From JAFGXT01 sp963677165 (GTDB lineage Bacteria > Verrucomicrobiota > Lentisphaeria > Victivallales > SZUA-371): 64,000 nt of DNA. The translations under genes and the position numbers were made by a program. The stretch lies in contig CAXXSX010000002.1 in assembly GCA_963677165.2 (NCBI GenBank), positions 5,518,001 through 5,582,000 of the forward strand. Direction: 5' to 3'. Shown here in pieces: positions 43,294 to 51,020 of this stretch. The notes under the pieces were generated by a model that did no database searches, was not told the DNA's origin, and saw only the letters and a program-made list of their open reading frames with translations. Each line of letters opens with the position of its first letter. Within the stretch, counting starts at the first letter, position 1.

Positions 43294-43614
43294 TAAATCC
43301 CCCATGTTAGGCTTTTATGTTTTGTGTTGACAAAGCGATAGCCGATTGATAATTGAAATATGCAGTCTTAATTACTTCCTCTCTAGCAACCATAACCGCT
43401 CTATTTCAATATGTATCGGTGGATTTAACATTACAAGTTTGTTTCTTTATAAAACTTTCGGAGATGCTCAAATCATAAATTTCATTTTGGGAACATCTAA
43501 ATGTATAACTTAGTGCGATAATATATATAATATGCCCCAGTATATAATGTATTTGACAGCCCCATTTGATTACGCTGCATACAGATTTTTTTACAATTTT
43601 TACAATACAAGGAG
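43294..43614. other. Long intergenic region, no gene seen
   Basis: AT-rich. A lone plus-strand TTGACA (43327) - 17 bp - TAATTG (43350) could start a small RNA, but no terminator-like hairpin was found downstream before the Rrf2 promoter. No gene is supported here. Confidence 0.35.
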
Positions 43615-43650
43615 TTGACTTTATTCAATAAACTGGTATTATAGTACCAG
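43615..43650 (+). promoter_or_regulatory. Promoter with overlapping CTGGTA-N6-TACCAG palindrome, rrf2-fd-hcp operon
   Basis: TTGACT (43615-43620), 16-bp spacer, TATTAT (43637-43642). The perfect inverted repeat CTGGTA (43633-43638) / TACCAG (43645-43650) covers the -10, as expected for a repressor that blocks its own operon. The most likely binder is the Rrf2 protein encoded directly downstream. Confidence 0.65.
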
Positions 43651-43683
43651 AATACAACATAAAGAATAACCAGGAGAGTAGTA

Positions 43684-44103
43684 ATGGGACAAATTTTGGC
43701 AATATCGGAAGGAGCGGCAATCGCCATTCACACGGTGATTCTGCTGGCAGCTCATCAGGATGAGTTATTGACCACGCACTTTATGGCAGAGGAACTTCAG
43801 GTATCGGAAAATCATTGTTCAAAAGTGATGCAGCGACTTAATCGTGCCGGTTTTGTGGATGCGGTACGGGGGCCCAAAGGAGGCTTCAAACTAAATAAAA
43901 CTCCAAACTCAATCAAATTGTTGGATATCTATAATGTCATTGAGGGGGAATTACAAAATAAACACTGTCTGTTTAAGGTTGAAAAATGCCCGGTTGAAAA
44001 ATGTTTGTTTCAAGATCTGACCTCAAAAGTTAATAATATGGTCTATGACTTCTTAAATAATAATACTGTAAATGACGTAATGAACGACAAACATTTAAAA
44101 TAA
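43684..44103 (+). CDS. Rrf2-family regulator, probably Fe-S containing (NsrR/IscR-like)
   Basis: 139 residues. Winged HTH (LTTHFMAEELQVSENHCSKVMQRLNRAGFV, wing GPKGGFKL). Near the C-terminus HCLF-(x)4-CPVEKC gives Cys-x6-Cys-x4-Cys, close to the three-Cys pattern by which NsrR and IscR hold an Fe-S cluster. Since the next genes are ferredoxin and Hcp, an NsrR-like nitric-oxide or redox sensor is the best reading. CAGGAG precedes the ATG by 8 nt. Confidence 0.88.
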   Translation: MGQILAISEGAAIAIHTVILLAAHQDELLTTHFMAEELQVSENHCSKVMQRLNRAGFVDAVRGPKGGFKLNKTPNSIKLLDIYNVIEGELQNKHCLFKVEKCPVEKCLFQDLTSKVNNMVYDFLNNNTVNDVMNDKHLK

Positions 44104-44134
44104 TAACATTATAGTTTTTGAAAGGACTTACAGA

Positions 44135-44851
44135 ATGAAAAGAACAATTGTTAAAATCAACGAAGAAAAATGTAACGGCTGTGGACTCTGCGTACCAGCC
44201 TGTCATGAAGGCGCAATCCAAATCATCAACGGCAAAGCCAAACTGGTAAAGGAGTCGTACTGCGACGGATTGGGCGCTTGCCTGGGAGACTGTCCGCAAG
44301 GAGCAATCACAATGGAAGAACGCGAGGCAGATGCATTCGATCCAGCGGCAGTGGAGGCTGCAAAAACGCCAAAGCCCCCTGCCCCGCTGGCTTGCGGATG
44401 CCCGGGAACATTGGCAAAAACAATACAACGACCAGGACCGGAAACCTGTAGCTGCGGTTGTGAATGTGATGAACCGGAAGAAATGCCGTCACAACTTACC
44501 CAGTGGCCCGTCCAGCTCCATCTGGTCCCGGTTAATGCCCCATATTGGGAAAATGCGGATTTATTGATTTCGGCAGATTGTGTTTCTGTTGCCTGCGGCA
44601 GTTTTCAGAAGTTGTTGAAAGGGAAAAAAGTAATTATTGCCTGTCCAAAACTGGATGATACCGGAACTTATGTTGACAAATTAAAAGAAATACTTATAAT
44701 AAATAGTATCAGAAGTCTCACCGTCGCATTTATGGAAGTTCCCTGTTGTACCGGCATTGTGCGTATTGTGGAGCAGGCGATTGAAGCCAGCGGCAAATCT
44801 CTTATTCTGCACAAGGTCCAAATTGGTATTGACGGTTCTATCCAGGAATAA
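44135..44851 (+). CDS. Ferredoxin-like 4Fe-4S protein
   Basis: 238 residues. First cluster motif CNGCGLCVPACHEGAI is complete; the second, CDGLGACLGDCPQGAI, has three Cys plus Cys-Pro and is the usual variant of this family. A linker with CGCPGT and CSCGCECDEP follows, then a C-terminal domain of about 110 residues with CVSVACGSF, IIACPKLDD and VPCCTG. Probably the electron donor for Hcp. Between rrf2 (31 nt) and hcp (66 nt). Confidence 0.85.
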   Translation: MKRTIVKINEEKCNGCGLCVPACHEGAIQIINGKAKLVKESYCDGLGACLGDCPQGAITMEEREADAFDPAAVEAAKTPKPPAPLACGCPGTLAKTIQRPGPETCSCGCECDEPEEMPSQLTQWPVQLHLVPVNAPYWENADLLISADCVSVACGSFQKLLKGKKVIIACPKLDDTGTYVDKLKEILIINSIRSLTVAFMEVPCCTGIVRIVEQAIEASGKSLILHKVQIGIDGSIQE

Positions 44852-44917
44852 TGTATTTGATCATAATTATTCTGTAAAATATATAAAGTAGTTTAAACAG
44901 TAAAAGAGAGGTGGATT

Positions 44918-46570
44918 ATGTCTGAAATGTTCTGTTTTCAATGTGAACAGACAGCTATGTGCCATGGCTGTGAGAAGTTTGGTGTGTGTGGTAAGGATCC
45001 GCGTACTGCTGCCTTGCAGGATCTGACGATTTACGCAGTAAAGGGACTGGCACAATATGCTCACCGGGCTCGACAATTGGAAGTAGTCGATGAGCAAGTC
45101 AATCGGACAACAATCGAGGCACTTTTCACAACGATTACCAACGTTAACTTTGATCCTGAACGAGTAGCGAATGTATGTCGCCACACGGTAACCATGCGTG
45201 ATAAAATAAAAGAGTTATACGAAAAAGCCTGTACCGAAAAAAATATTCCTCCGGAAGAATTGGAAGGCCCGGCTCTCCTGGAACTGAAAAACACTGTTGA
45301 CGAAATGGTTGAACAAGGAAAACAGTATTCCGTAACCTCACGTCAGGAATGCTTTGGAAAAGATGCGGCAGCCCTTCAAGAATTACTGACTTACGGACTA
45401 AAAGGAGCAGCAGCCTATGCAGACCACGCCTGTATTCTGGGCTATCAGGATGACTCTATTTTTGCGTCCTTCCACAATGCACTATGCCAGTTAGCAGAGA
45501 ATCAGAGCGATATCCAAAAACTAATAGCATTAAATATGGACTGTGGACAAGCCAATCTGAGAACAATGGAATTGCTTGACTGGGCCAATACCGAAACTTA
45601 TGGCCATCCCCAGCCGACAACTGTCAGGGTTACTCCGGTTAAGGGCAAAGCAATTCTGGTGTCAGGTCATGATCTGAAAGACCTTGAAAAGCTGCTTAAG
45701 CAGACCGAAGGCAAAGGTATCAATGTATATACTCATGGAGAAATGTTGCCGTGCCATGGCTATCCACAACTGAAAAAGTATCCTCATCTGGTTGGAAACT
45801 ACGGCGGAGCCTGGCAAGATCAGCAAAAAGAATTTGACGAATTTCCCGGCGCAATACTGATGACAACCAACTGTATCCAGAAACCACAGGATTCTTACAA
45901 GAACCGAATATTCACTTGTGGGCTAGTAGCCTGGCCTGGCGTACACCATATCTCTGACCGGAATTTCACTCCGGTTATTGATGCTGCACTGTCTGCTCCA
46001 GGATTTACGGAAGACGCACCTGAAAAAACGATTACAGTAGGCTTTGGGCGCAATGCCGTATTGCAGGTCGCCCCAACAGTTGTCGATGCGGTGAAAACCG
46101 GAAAAATACGTCACTTCTTCCTGGTAGGCGGCTGTGACGGCGCCAAATCCGGCAGGAATTACTACACAGAACTGGCGGAAAAGATTCCTCAGGACTGTGT
46201 AATCCTTACGCTTGCCTGTGGGAAATACCGTTTTAATAAAATGGAATTCGGGGACATTGGCGGCATTCCGCGCCTGCTTGACATTGGACAATGCAACGAT
46301 GCATATTCAGCGATCAAGATCGCACAGGCTCTGGCTGAAGCTTTCGGATGCGGGGTCAATGATCTGCCGCTGTCAATGATTTTATCATGGTACGAACAAA
46401 AAGCGGTGGCAATTCTTCTAACTTTGTTGTCACTGGGCATTAAACGAATCAAACTCGGTCCAACTTTACCGGCATTTGTAACCCCGGCTGTACTTGACGT
46501 TCTGGTGAAAAACTTTGAAATCGCTCCAATTACTACACCAGATGAGGATTTGAAACAAATTTTAGGATAA
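44918..46570 (+). CDS. hcp: Hydroxylamine reductase / hybrid-cluster protein (class I)
   Basis: 550 residues, the expected size. N-terminal cluster motif Cys6-x2-Cys9-x8-Cys18-x5-Cys24 (MFCFQCEQT ... GCEKFGVC) is the 4Fe-4S type of class I Hcp. The hybrid-cluster ligands lie in GHDL, HGEMLPCHGYP, TTNCIQKP, GGCDGAKSGR and LTLACGKYRFN. Hcp reduces hydroxylamine in vitro and acts as a high-affinity NO reductase in E. coli. Here it is the last gene of an Rrf2-controlled operon. GAGAGGTGG precedes the ATG. Confidence 0.95.
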   Translation: MSEMFCFQCEQTAMCHGCEKFGVCGKDPRTAALQDLTIYAVKGLAQYAHRARQLEVVDEQVNRTTIEALFTTITNVNFDPERVANVCRHTVTMRDKIKELYEKACTEKNIPPEELEGPALLELKNTVDEMVEQGKQYSVTSRQECFGKDAAALQELLTYGLKGAAAYADHACILGYQDDSIFASFHNALCQLAENQSDIQKLIALNMDCGQANLRTMELLDWANTETYGHPQPTTVRVTPVKGKAILVSGHDLKDLEKLLKQTEGKGINVYTHGEMLPCHGYPQLKKYPHLVGNYGGAWQDQQKEFDEFPGAILMTTNCIQKPQDSYKNRIFTCGLVAWPGVHHISDRNFTPVIDAALSAPGFTEDAPEKTITVGFGRNAVLQVAPTVVDAVKTGKIRHFFLVGGCDGAKSGRNYYTELAEKIPQDCVILTLACGKYRFNKMEFGDIGGIPRLLDIGQCNDAYSAIKIAQALAEAFGCGVNDLPLSMILSWYEQKAVAILLTLLSLGIKRIKLGPTLPAFVTPAVLDVLVKNFEIAPITTPDEDLKQILG

Positions 46571-46591
46571 CCCAACATTCCCTATCTCAAG

Positions 46592-46630
46592 CCCCCTGTA
46601 ATTGCGTATTATAATTGCAGGGGGTGTTTT
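46592..46630 (+). terminator. Intrinsic terminator after hcp
   Basis: CCCCCTGTAATT pairs with AATTGCAGGGGG (one G-U pair, short AT-rich loop), followed by TGTTTT. Confidence 0.8.
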
Positions 46631-46689
46631 ATACGAATATTCATTTTTTACCTCCGAAATAATTCCATAAAAAGCTTGCTTTTATTCGT

Positions 46690-46719
46690 TTGACGTACAA
46701 TATTCTTATTGAATATTCA
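46690..46719 (+). promoter_or_regulatory. LacI-gene promoter with AATATTC inverted repeat
   Basis: TTGACG (46690-46695) and a weak -10 TATTCA (46714-46719, 18-bp spacer). A perfect AATATTC-ttatt-GAATATT repeat (46699-46717) lies between them, and a further GAATATTC is at 46635-46642. This could be an autoregulatory operator. Confidence 0.35.
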
Positions 46720-46744
46720 TGTTTTTAATGGAGTATATTCAAAG

Positions 46745-47749
46745 ATGACAATGACTGAAATTGCCCGGCGCGCCGGGGTATCACAAGCAACTGTATCCCG
46801 GGTACTGTCGGGACGCGGCGGAGTTAAAAAAGAAAAAGCAGACGCGATCATAAAATGCGCAGAAGAAATGAACTTCAAATTCAAAGAGCGGAAACCGCGT
46901 CCAACTTCCGGCTTGAAAAATATCGGACTTTATTACAGCGGCGATCGCTTCGAACGTTCCAGCGCCCCCCTGCTTTACAAATACAATTTTATAGCAAAAT
47001 CACTCCCGAAAGATTTCAATACAATTCTGCTTCCTGCCCCTCTTAGCCCGGAGGAACTAAAAAAAGAGGTAACACGACGTGGAATTTCAGGGCTGTTGAT
47101 CACTGGACACAACAATTCTCCAGAACTACGCAAAGTATTGAGTAATGTTCCTCATGTCTGGATGAATTCTCACGACAACATGATGGCAAACAGCATCCTG
47201 TGTGGAAATGACGACGCTGGACGGATTGCCGCCAGATACCTGATCGATAACGGTTGTTCCCGACTTGCCGCAATTCGAGTTCCCAGTCGAAATCCGGGCT
47301 ACGCTGCACGTATTGATGGTTTTCTCCAGGAGGCCTCGCAGTTTCATCATGAGGCCCTAGTATTTCCGTGTGGAGACGAAAACCAGCATTTCGAAAATCT
47401 GGACGTAAACGAACTGGAAGAAGTAATCGACAAAACCTTTGCGTCGCTGGAGGATATCATTTCCCGCTGCGACGGATTTTTCTGTCCGGACGATCTCGTT
47501 ACTGCCGTGCTTTACCGCATTCTTCACAAACATAATATTTCGCTGTTTGGCGGAGTCAGGGTTATTTCCTGTAATAACGACGCAAAATGCCTGGCAGGAC
47601 TTTTTCCACGTCCGGCCACGATTGACTTCGCTCCGGTATTAACCGCAGAATTGGCAATAAAGGATCTGATGCAACAGTTGCAGGGCAAAACGAAAGATTC
47701 CCGAATTAATATAACAGTCAGACCGCAATTAATTACCGAATGTAAATAA
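46745..47749 (+). CDS. LacI-family transcriptional regulator
   Basis: 334 residues. HTH MTMTEIARRAGVSQATVSRVLSG-type and hinge helix, followed by a periplasmic-binding-protein-like effector domain (GISGLLITGHNN, DDAGRIAARYLIDNGCSRLAAIRV, FAPVLTAELAIKDL). No sugar gene is adjacent, so its target is unknown. ATG 46745 is chosen; the longer frame from 46709 would start at or before the predicted promoter. Confidence 0.88.
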   Translation: MTMTEIARRAGVSQATVSRVLSGRGGVKKEKADAIIKCAEEMNFKFKERKPRPTSGLKNIGLYYSGDRFERSSAPLLYKYNFIAKSLPKDFNTILLPAPLSPEELKKEVTRRGISGLLITGHNNSPELRKVLSNVPHVWMNSHDNMMANSILCGNDDAGRIAARYLIDNGCSRLAAIRVPSRNPGYAARIDGFLQEASQFHHEALVFPCGDENQHFENLDVNELEEVIDKTFASLEDIISRCDGFFCPDDLVTAVLYRILHKHNISLFGGVRVISCNNDAKCLAGLFPRPATIDFAPVLTAELAIKDLMQQLQGKTKDSRINITVRPQLITECK

Positions 47750-47799
47750 CCGGAATCTGCCATAAAACTATTTTTTTTACAAAAAAAGTCAAAGTATTG

Positions 47800-47828
47800 T
47801 TGACTTTAATATTAGGATGACCTAATTT
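47800..47828 (+). promoter_or_regulatory. feo promoter with TTAGG-N4-CCTAA operator
   Basis: TTGACT (47800-47805), 17-bp spacer, TAATTT (47823-47828). The perfect palindrome ATTAGG-atga-CCTAAT (47811-47826) lies in the spacer and -10. It resembles DtxR/IdeR/MntR-family sites more than Fur boxes and would repress the feo operon when iron is plentiful. Confidence 0.65.
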
Positions 47829-47861
47829 ACTTATCATATAATGAAGAGGAACCGGTTTGAG

Positions 47862-48092
47862 ATGATACATGCAAATAGTCTTGATAAACTAGTCGAAGGA
47901 CAGAAAGCCATCGTAAAGGCACTGGCCGGCGGCCGTGAATTCCAACGGGTAGTAGTAAACCTTGGAGTTACTCCGGGATGCAGACTGGAAGTCATCAGCA
48001 AATCACCGGGCTGTGGACGTGTACTGGTTCTCACTGAGCGAGGAAGAATTGCGCTTGGGCACGGCATGGCAGAAAAAATTTTAGTAGGATAG
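47862..48092 (+). CDS. feoA: FeoA, ferrous iron transport accessory protein (first copy)
   Basis: 76 residues from ATG 47862 (83 from ATG 47841, which would leave a leader of only about 7 nt). SH3-like fold: VVVNLGVTPGCRLEVISKSP and GRVLVLTERGRIALGHGMAEKILV are FeoA hallmarks. FeoA stimulates FeoB-dependent Fe(II) uptake. First gene of the operon. Confidence 0.9.
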   Translation: MIHANSLDKLVEGQKAIVKALAGGREFQRVVVNLGVTPGCRLEVISKSPGCGRVLVLTERGRIALGHGMAEKILVG

Positions 48093-48095
48093 ATT

Positions 48096-48320
48096 ATGAC
48101 ATTAGCAGACGCTTTAGAAGGAAATGATGTAAAAGTTTTAAAAGTAAGCGGTAACAAAAACATCAAACAACGCATGCTTGATATGGGCATCACTCCAGGA
48201 TCGCAAATTCATATCGAACGTTATGCTCCTCTGAAAGATCCCATCCACATAAAAGTAAAGGGATACTCTCTGGCTCTGCGCGTTGCAGAGGGCGAAAAAA
48301 TTGATGTAGAAGCAATGTAA
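48096..48320 (+). CDS. feoA: FeoA (second copy)
   Basis: 74 residues, three nt after the first copy: DVKVLKVSGNKNIKQRMLDMG, ITPGSQIHIER, PLKDPIHIKVKGYSLALRVAE. The R-x-L-x-x-(M/L)-G-x-x-P-G and G-x-x-(L/I)-(A/S)-L-R motifs are typical and more canonical than in copy one. Tandem feoA genes before feoB are common in anaerobes. Confidence 0.92.
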   Translation: MTLADALEGNDVKVLKVSGNKNIKQRMLDMGITPGSQIHIERYAPLKDPIHIKVKGYSLALRVAEGEKIDVEAM

Positions 48321-48338
48321 AAAAATTTTCCTCCATAC

Positions 48339-48352
48339 TTAGGTAATCCTAA
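48339..48352. promoter_or_regulatory. Second TTAGG-N4-CCTAA operator, in front of feoB
   Basis: TTAGG-taat-CCTAA, the same palindrome and spacing as at 47812-47825, 22 nt before the feoB ATG. It implies a separate control point inside the operon. Confidence 0.6.
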
Positions 48353-48373
48353 CAAACTAAATATACGGGACTT

Positions 48374-50719
48374 ATGAAAAGAATTGCACTTGCGGGAAAT
48401 CCGAATTCAGGAAAAACGTGTTTGTTCAACTGTCTGACAGGAGCCAACCAGAAGGTAGGCAATTATCCTGGCGTAACAGTTGAATTCGTTACCGGCGAAA
48501 CAAAGCTGGAAAAGGAAAAAGCTCAGGTAATTGACTTGCCAGGCACCTATTCGCTGACAGCTTATTCTCAAGAAGAGGTTGTAGCGCGAAACTACGTAGT
48601 AGATGAACAGCCGGATGTAATTGTCAATGTGGTTGATGCTTCAAATCTGGAACGTAACCTTTACCTTACCACTCAGCTGATCGAATTGAATGTTCCGATC
48701 GTACTGGCGCTGAACATGGTAGATGTAGCGGAAAAAAAAGGAACCAGTATTGATATCAAACGTTTATCTGAACTTCTCGGTATCGAGGTAGTCAAAACTT
48801 CTGCCAACCGGGGGCTTGGAATTAATGAGCTGAAAAAAGCCTGTTTAAAAACAATTGCTGAAAACATTTATCCCAAACCGATCTCTTATTCCCACGAATT
48901 ACAATCATCTTTCCCCGAACTGCTTGAAGCCGTGACTCAAAATGAAGCGCTTTGCGGACATTTCCCTCCTAAATGGATTGTAATCAAGCTGCTTGAAGAT
49001 GACGAACAAGTGCTGAACAAATTGGCGGCTAATCCAGAAAACGAGAAACTTGAAAAATTACTTGAGCAGGCAAAACAACATTTGATGGCCCATTCCGATG
49101 AAGATTCCGCAACAGCCGTTGTAGAGGCCAGATATGGATTCGCCACCGGAATCACCCGCGAAGTTTCGGTTATGTCCGAACATGTTCGCCAGATGCTGAC
49201 CGATAAGATCGACCGAATTGTCTGTAACCGTTTTCTCGGTCCGATTATTCTTTGTGCTGTCGTTTATTTATTATTTACCTTCACTTTTACAGTTGCCGAA
49301 GATCTAACCTGGATTCCTCTCTTTAACGGGGAATGGGTCAGTCCAACCGGGCTGTTCGAACTTATTTTTGAAAAATTGAGCATTCTTGCAAACGCATATA
49401 TCGAAACACCATGGCTGCTGTCTCTAATTGACGAAGGAATTATCGGCGGAGTTGGCGGGGTGCTTGGATTTGTACCACTGATCTTCTTTATGTTTCTGTT
49501 TATCTCCGTTCTGGAAGATACCGGGTATATCGCCAGAGTGGCATTTATTCTCGATCGTCTGCTTCGCGCTTTCGGACTGCAGGGAAAATCAGTTCTCGCA
49601 ATGATCGTATCAGGCGGACTGGGTGCAGGTGGTTGCGCAGTCCCCGGAGTAATGGCAACACGTACCTTGCGAGAAGAAAAAGATCGTCTGGTAACCATTC
49701 TGGTGGCACCATTCATGAACTGCGGCGCGAAAATGCCGGTATATGCCATGTTAATCGCAGCGTTTTTCGCTCATTCCCAGGGCGCAATGATGTTTGTATT
49801 ATGGCTGCTATCCTGGTGCTTTGCGCTGTTTTCTGCGCTTATTCTGCGTAAGTTTGTCATCAAAGGAGAACAAACACCATTCGTAATGGAATTGCCGGTG
49901 TACCATATTCCCACGATTCGCGGGGTATTTATGGATACCTGGAACCGTACATACATGTATATCAAGAAAGCGGCAACGATTATTCTGGTCATCGCCATTC
50001 TAATCTGGGTAATGATGAAATACCCGGGAAGCGATGTCAGTGATCTGGAAGCCCAGAAAGAAAAAGTCAAAACTGAGTTTATCGCTTCGGTTCAAAACAC
50101 TCCTTTCACATCAGTCCTGAACGATCAAGAGTTGGATAACACAGTTGAACTTTGTGATGCGGAAGAACCGGAAAACGTAACACCAAAACAATCTGATTTT
50201 ATTAACAACTATAAAGCCTTTAAGGAGGGCAAAAAGCCATCATATGGGCATGTGTTTACGGAATTCGACAAATATCGCGATTCCCAGGCGGAACTGGATC
50301 GAAAAATTGATCAGCGCAATCTGGAAAATTCTTTTGCAGGAAAAATTGGCCGCGGCCTGACTCCTATCTCCAGACTGGCTGGCTTCGACTGGAAGGAAAA
50401 CATTGCTCTTGTAGGTGGATTTGCTGCGAAAGAAGTAATTCTCAGTACACTGGGAACCGCTTACGCAATGGATACTTCGGATGAAGATTCGCTCAACCAG
50501 TCCCTTGAAACAAAACTTTCGTCATCTGAAGACTGGAGCCGATTGAGAGCGTTTGCGTTCCTGCTGTTTGTAATGGCATACGCACCATGTTTCGTAACAA
50601 TTGCCGCCATCAAGAAAGAAACCGGCAAATGGAAGTGGGCCCTATTCTCAACGGTATACAGTACCGCTCTGGCCTTTGTGGTAGCAACCATTGTCTATCA
50701 GGTCGGATCATTATTCTAA
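48374..50719 (+). CDS. feoB: FeoB, ferrous iron transporter
   Basis: 781 residues. N-terminal G domain: G1 GNPNSGKTCLFN, G2 region GVTVEF, G3 DLPGTYSLTAYSQEE, G4 NMVD. Guanine-nucleotide-dissociation-inhibitor-like helices (about 170-275) follow, then the membrane part with two gate motifs, one around GGVLGFVPLIFFMFLFI and GGCAVPGVMATRT, the second near GGFAAKEVILSTLGTAY. A polar insert of about 100 residues (about 555-655) between membrane segments is usual. Imports Fe(II) with GTP hydrolysis. GGGA lies close before the ATG. Confidence 0.96.
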   Translation: MKRIALAGNPNSGKTCLFNCLTGANQKVGNYPGVTVEFVTGETKLEKEKAQVIDLPGTYSLTAYSQEEVVARNYVVDEQPDVIVNVVDASNLERNLYLTTQLIELNVPIVLALNMVDVAEKKGTSIDIKRLSELLGIEVVKTSANRGLGINELKKACLKTIAENIYPKPISYSHELQSSFPELLEAVTQNEALCGHFPPKWIVIKLLEDDEQVLNKLAANPENEKLEKLLEQAKQHLMAHSDEDSATAVVEARYGFATGITREVSVMSEHVRQMLTDKIDRIVCNRFLGPIILCAVVYLLFTFTFTVAEDLTWIPLFNGEWVSPTGLFELIFEKLSILANAYIETPWLLSLIDEGIIGGVGGVLGFVPLIFFMFLFISVLEDTGYIARVAFILDRLLRAFGLQGKSVLAMIVSGGLGAGGCAVPGVMATRTLREEKDRLVTILVAPFMNCGAKMPVYAMLIAAFFAHSQGAMMFVLWLLSWCFALFSALILRKFVIKGEQTPFVMELPVYHIPTIRGVFMDTWNRTYMYIKKAATIILVIAILIWVMMKYPGSDVSDLEAQKEKVKTEFIASVQNTPFTSVLNDQELDNTVELCDAEEPENVTPKQSDFINNYKAFKEGKKPSYGHVFTEFDKYRDSQAELDRKIDQRNLENSFAGKIGRGLTPISRLAGFDWKENIALVGGFAAKEVILSTLGTAYAMDTSDEDSLNQSLETKLSSSEDWSRLRAFAFLLFVMAYAPCFVTIAAIKKETGKWKWALFSTVYSTALAFVVATIVYQVGSLF

Positions 50720-50727
50720 TTAACCTC

Positions 50728-50752
50728 CGGTTGCGTTGTAGCAACGCAACCG
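50728..50752 (+). other. Hairpin between feoB and the Cys-rich gene
   Basis: Perfect 11-bp stem CGGTTGCGTTG/CAACGCAACCG with a 3-nt loop and no T run: probably a processing or mRNA-stability element that separates expression levels, not a full terminator. Confidence 0.6.
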
Positions 50753-50771
50753 CCAATTCAGGGGTCGCAAA

Positions 50772-50957
50772 ATGGAATATGTAGTAGTAACAATCTTAGT
50801 AGTTCTGTCGATACTATTCATCAGCAGACATTTCTACAAGATCGCAAATGGCGAATCCGGCTGCGACTGCTGTGACTGTAAATCCTCCTGTCATGAAGCA
50901 GGAAATTCCTGCAAAGGGAAAAAATCAGATCAGCAGTCGGATTCAAACTTGGAATAA
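50772..50957 (+). CDS. FeoB-associated Cys-rich membrane protein
   Basis: 61 residues: one N-terminal membrane helix (VVVTILVVLSILFISRHFY), then a Cys cluster GCDCCDCKSSCHEAGNSC and a charged tail. This is the form of the FeoB-associated Cys-rich family (PF12669), always beside feoB; its biochemical role is unproven but Fe binding is suspected. AGGGG precedes the ATG. Confidence 0.88.
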   Translation: MEYVVVTILVVLSILFISRHFYKIANGESGCDCCDCKSSCHEAGNSCKGKKSDQQSDSNLE

Positions 50958-51020
50958 ACTGCTATTTGCTATATATTTAGTTCCTCTATAATACTGCAAC
51001 AATAAACAAGAAAGTATTTT

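Noticed and set aside
43327..43355. Lone TTGACA-17-TAATTG promoter as evidence of a small RNA
   Set aside because: No terminator hairpin follows in the next 250 bases, so an RNA gene is not claimed.
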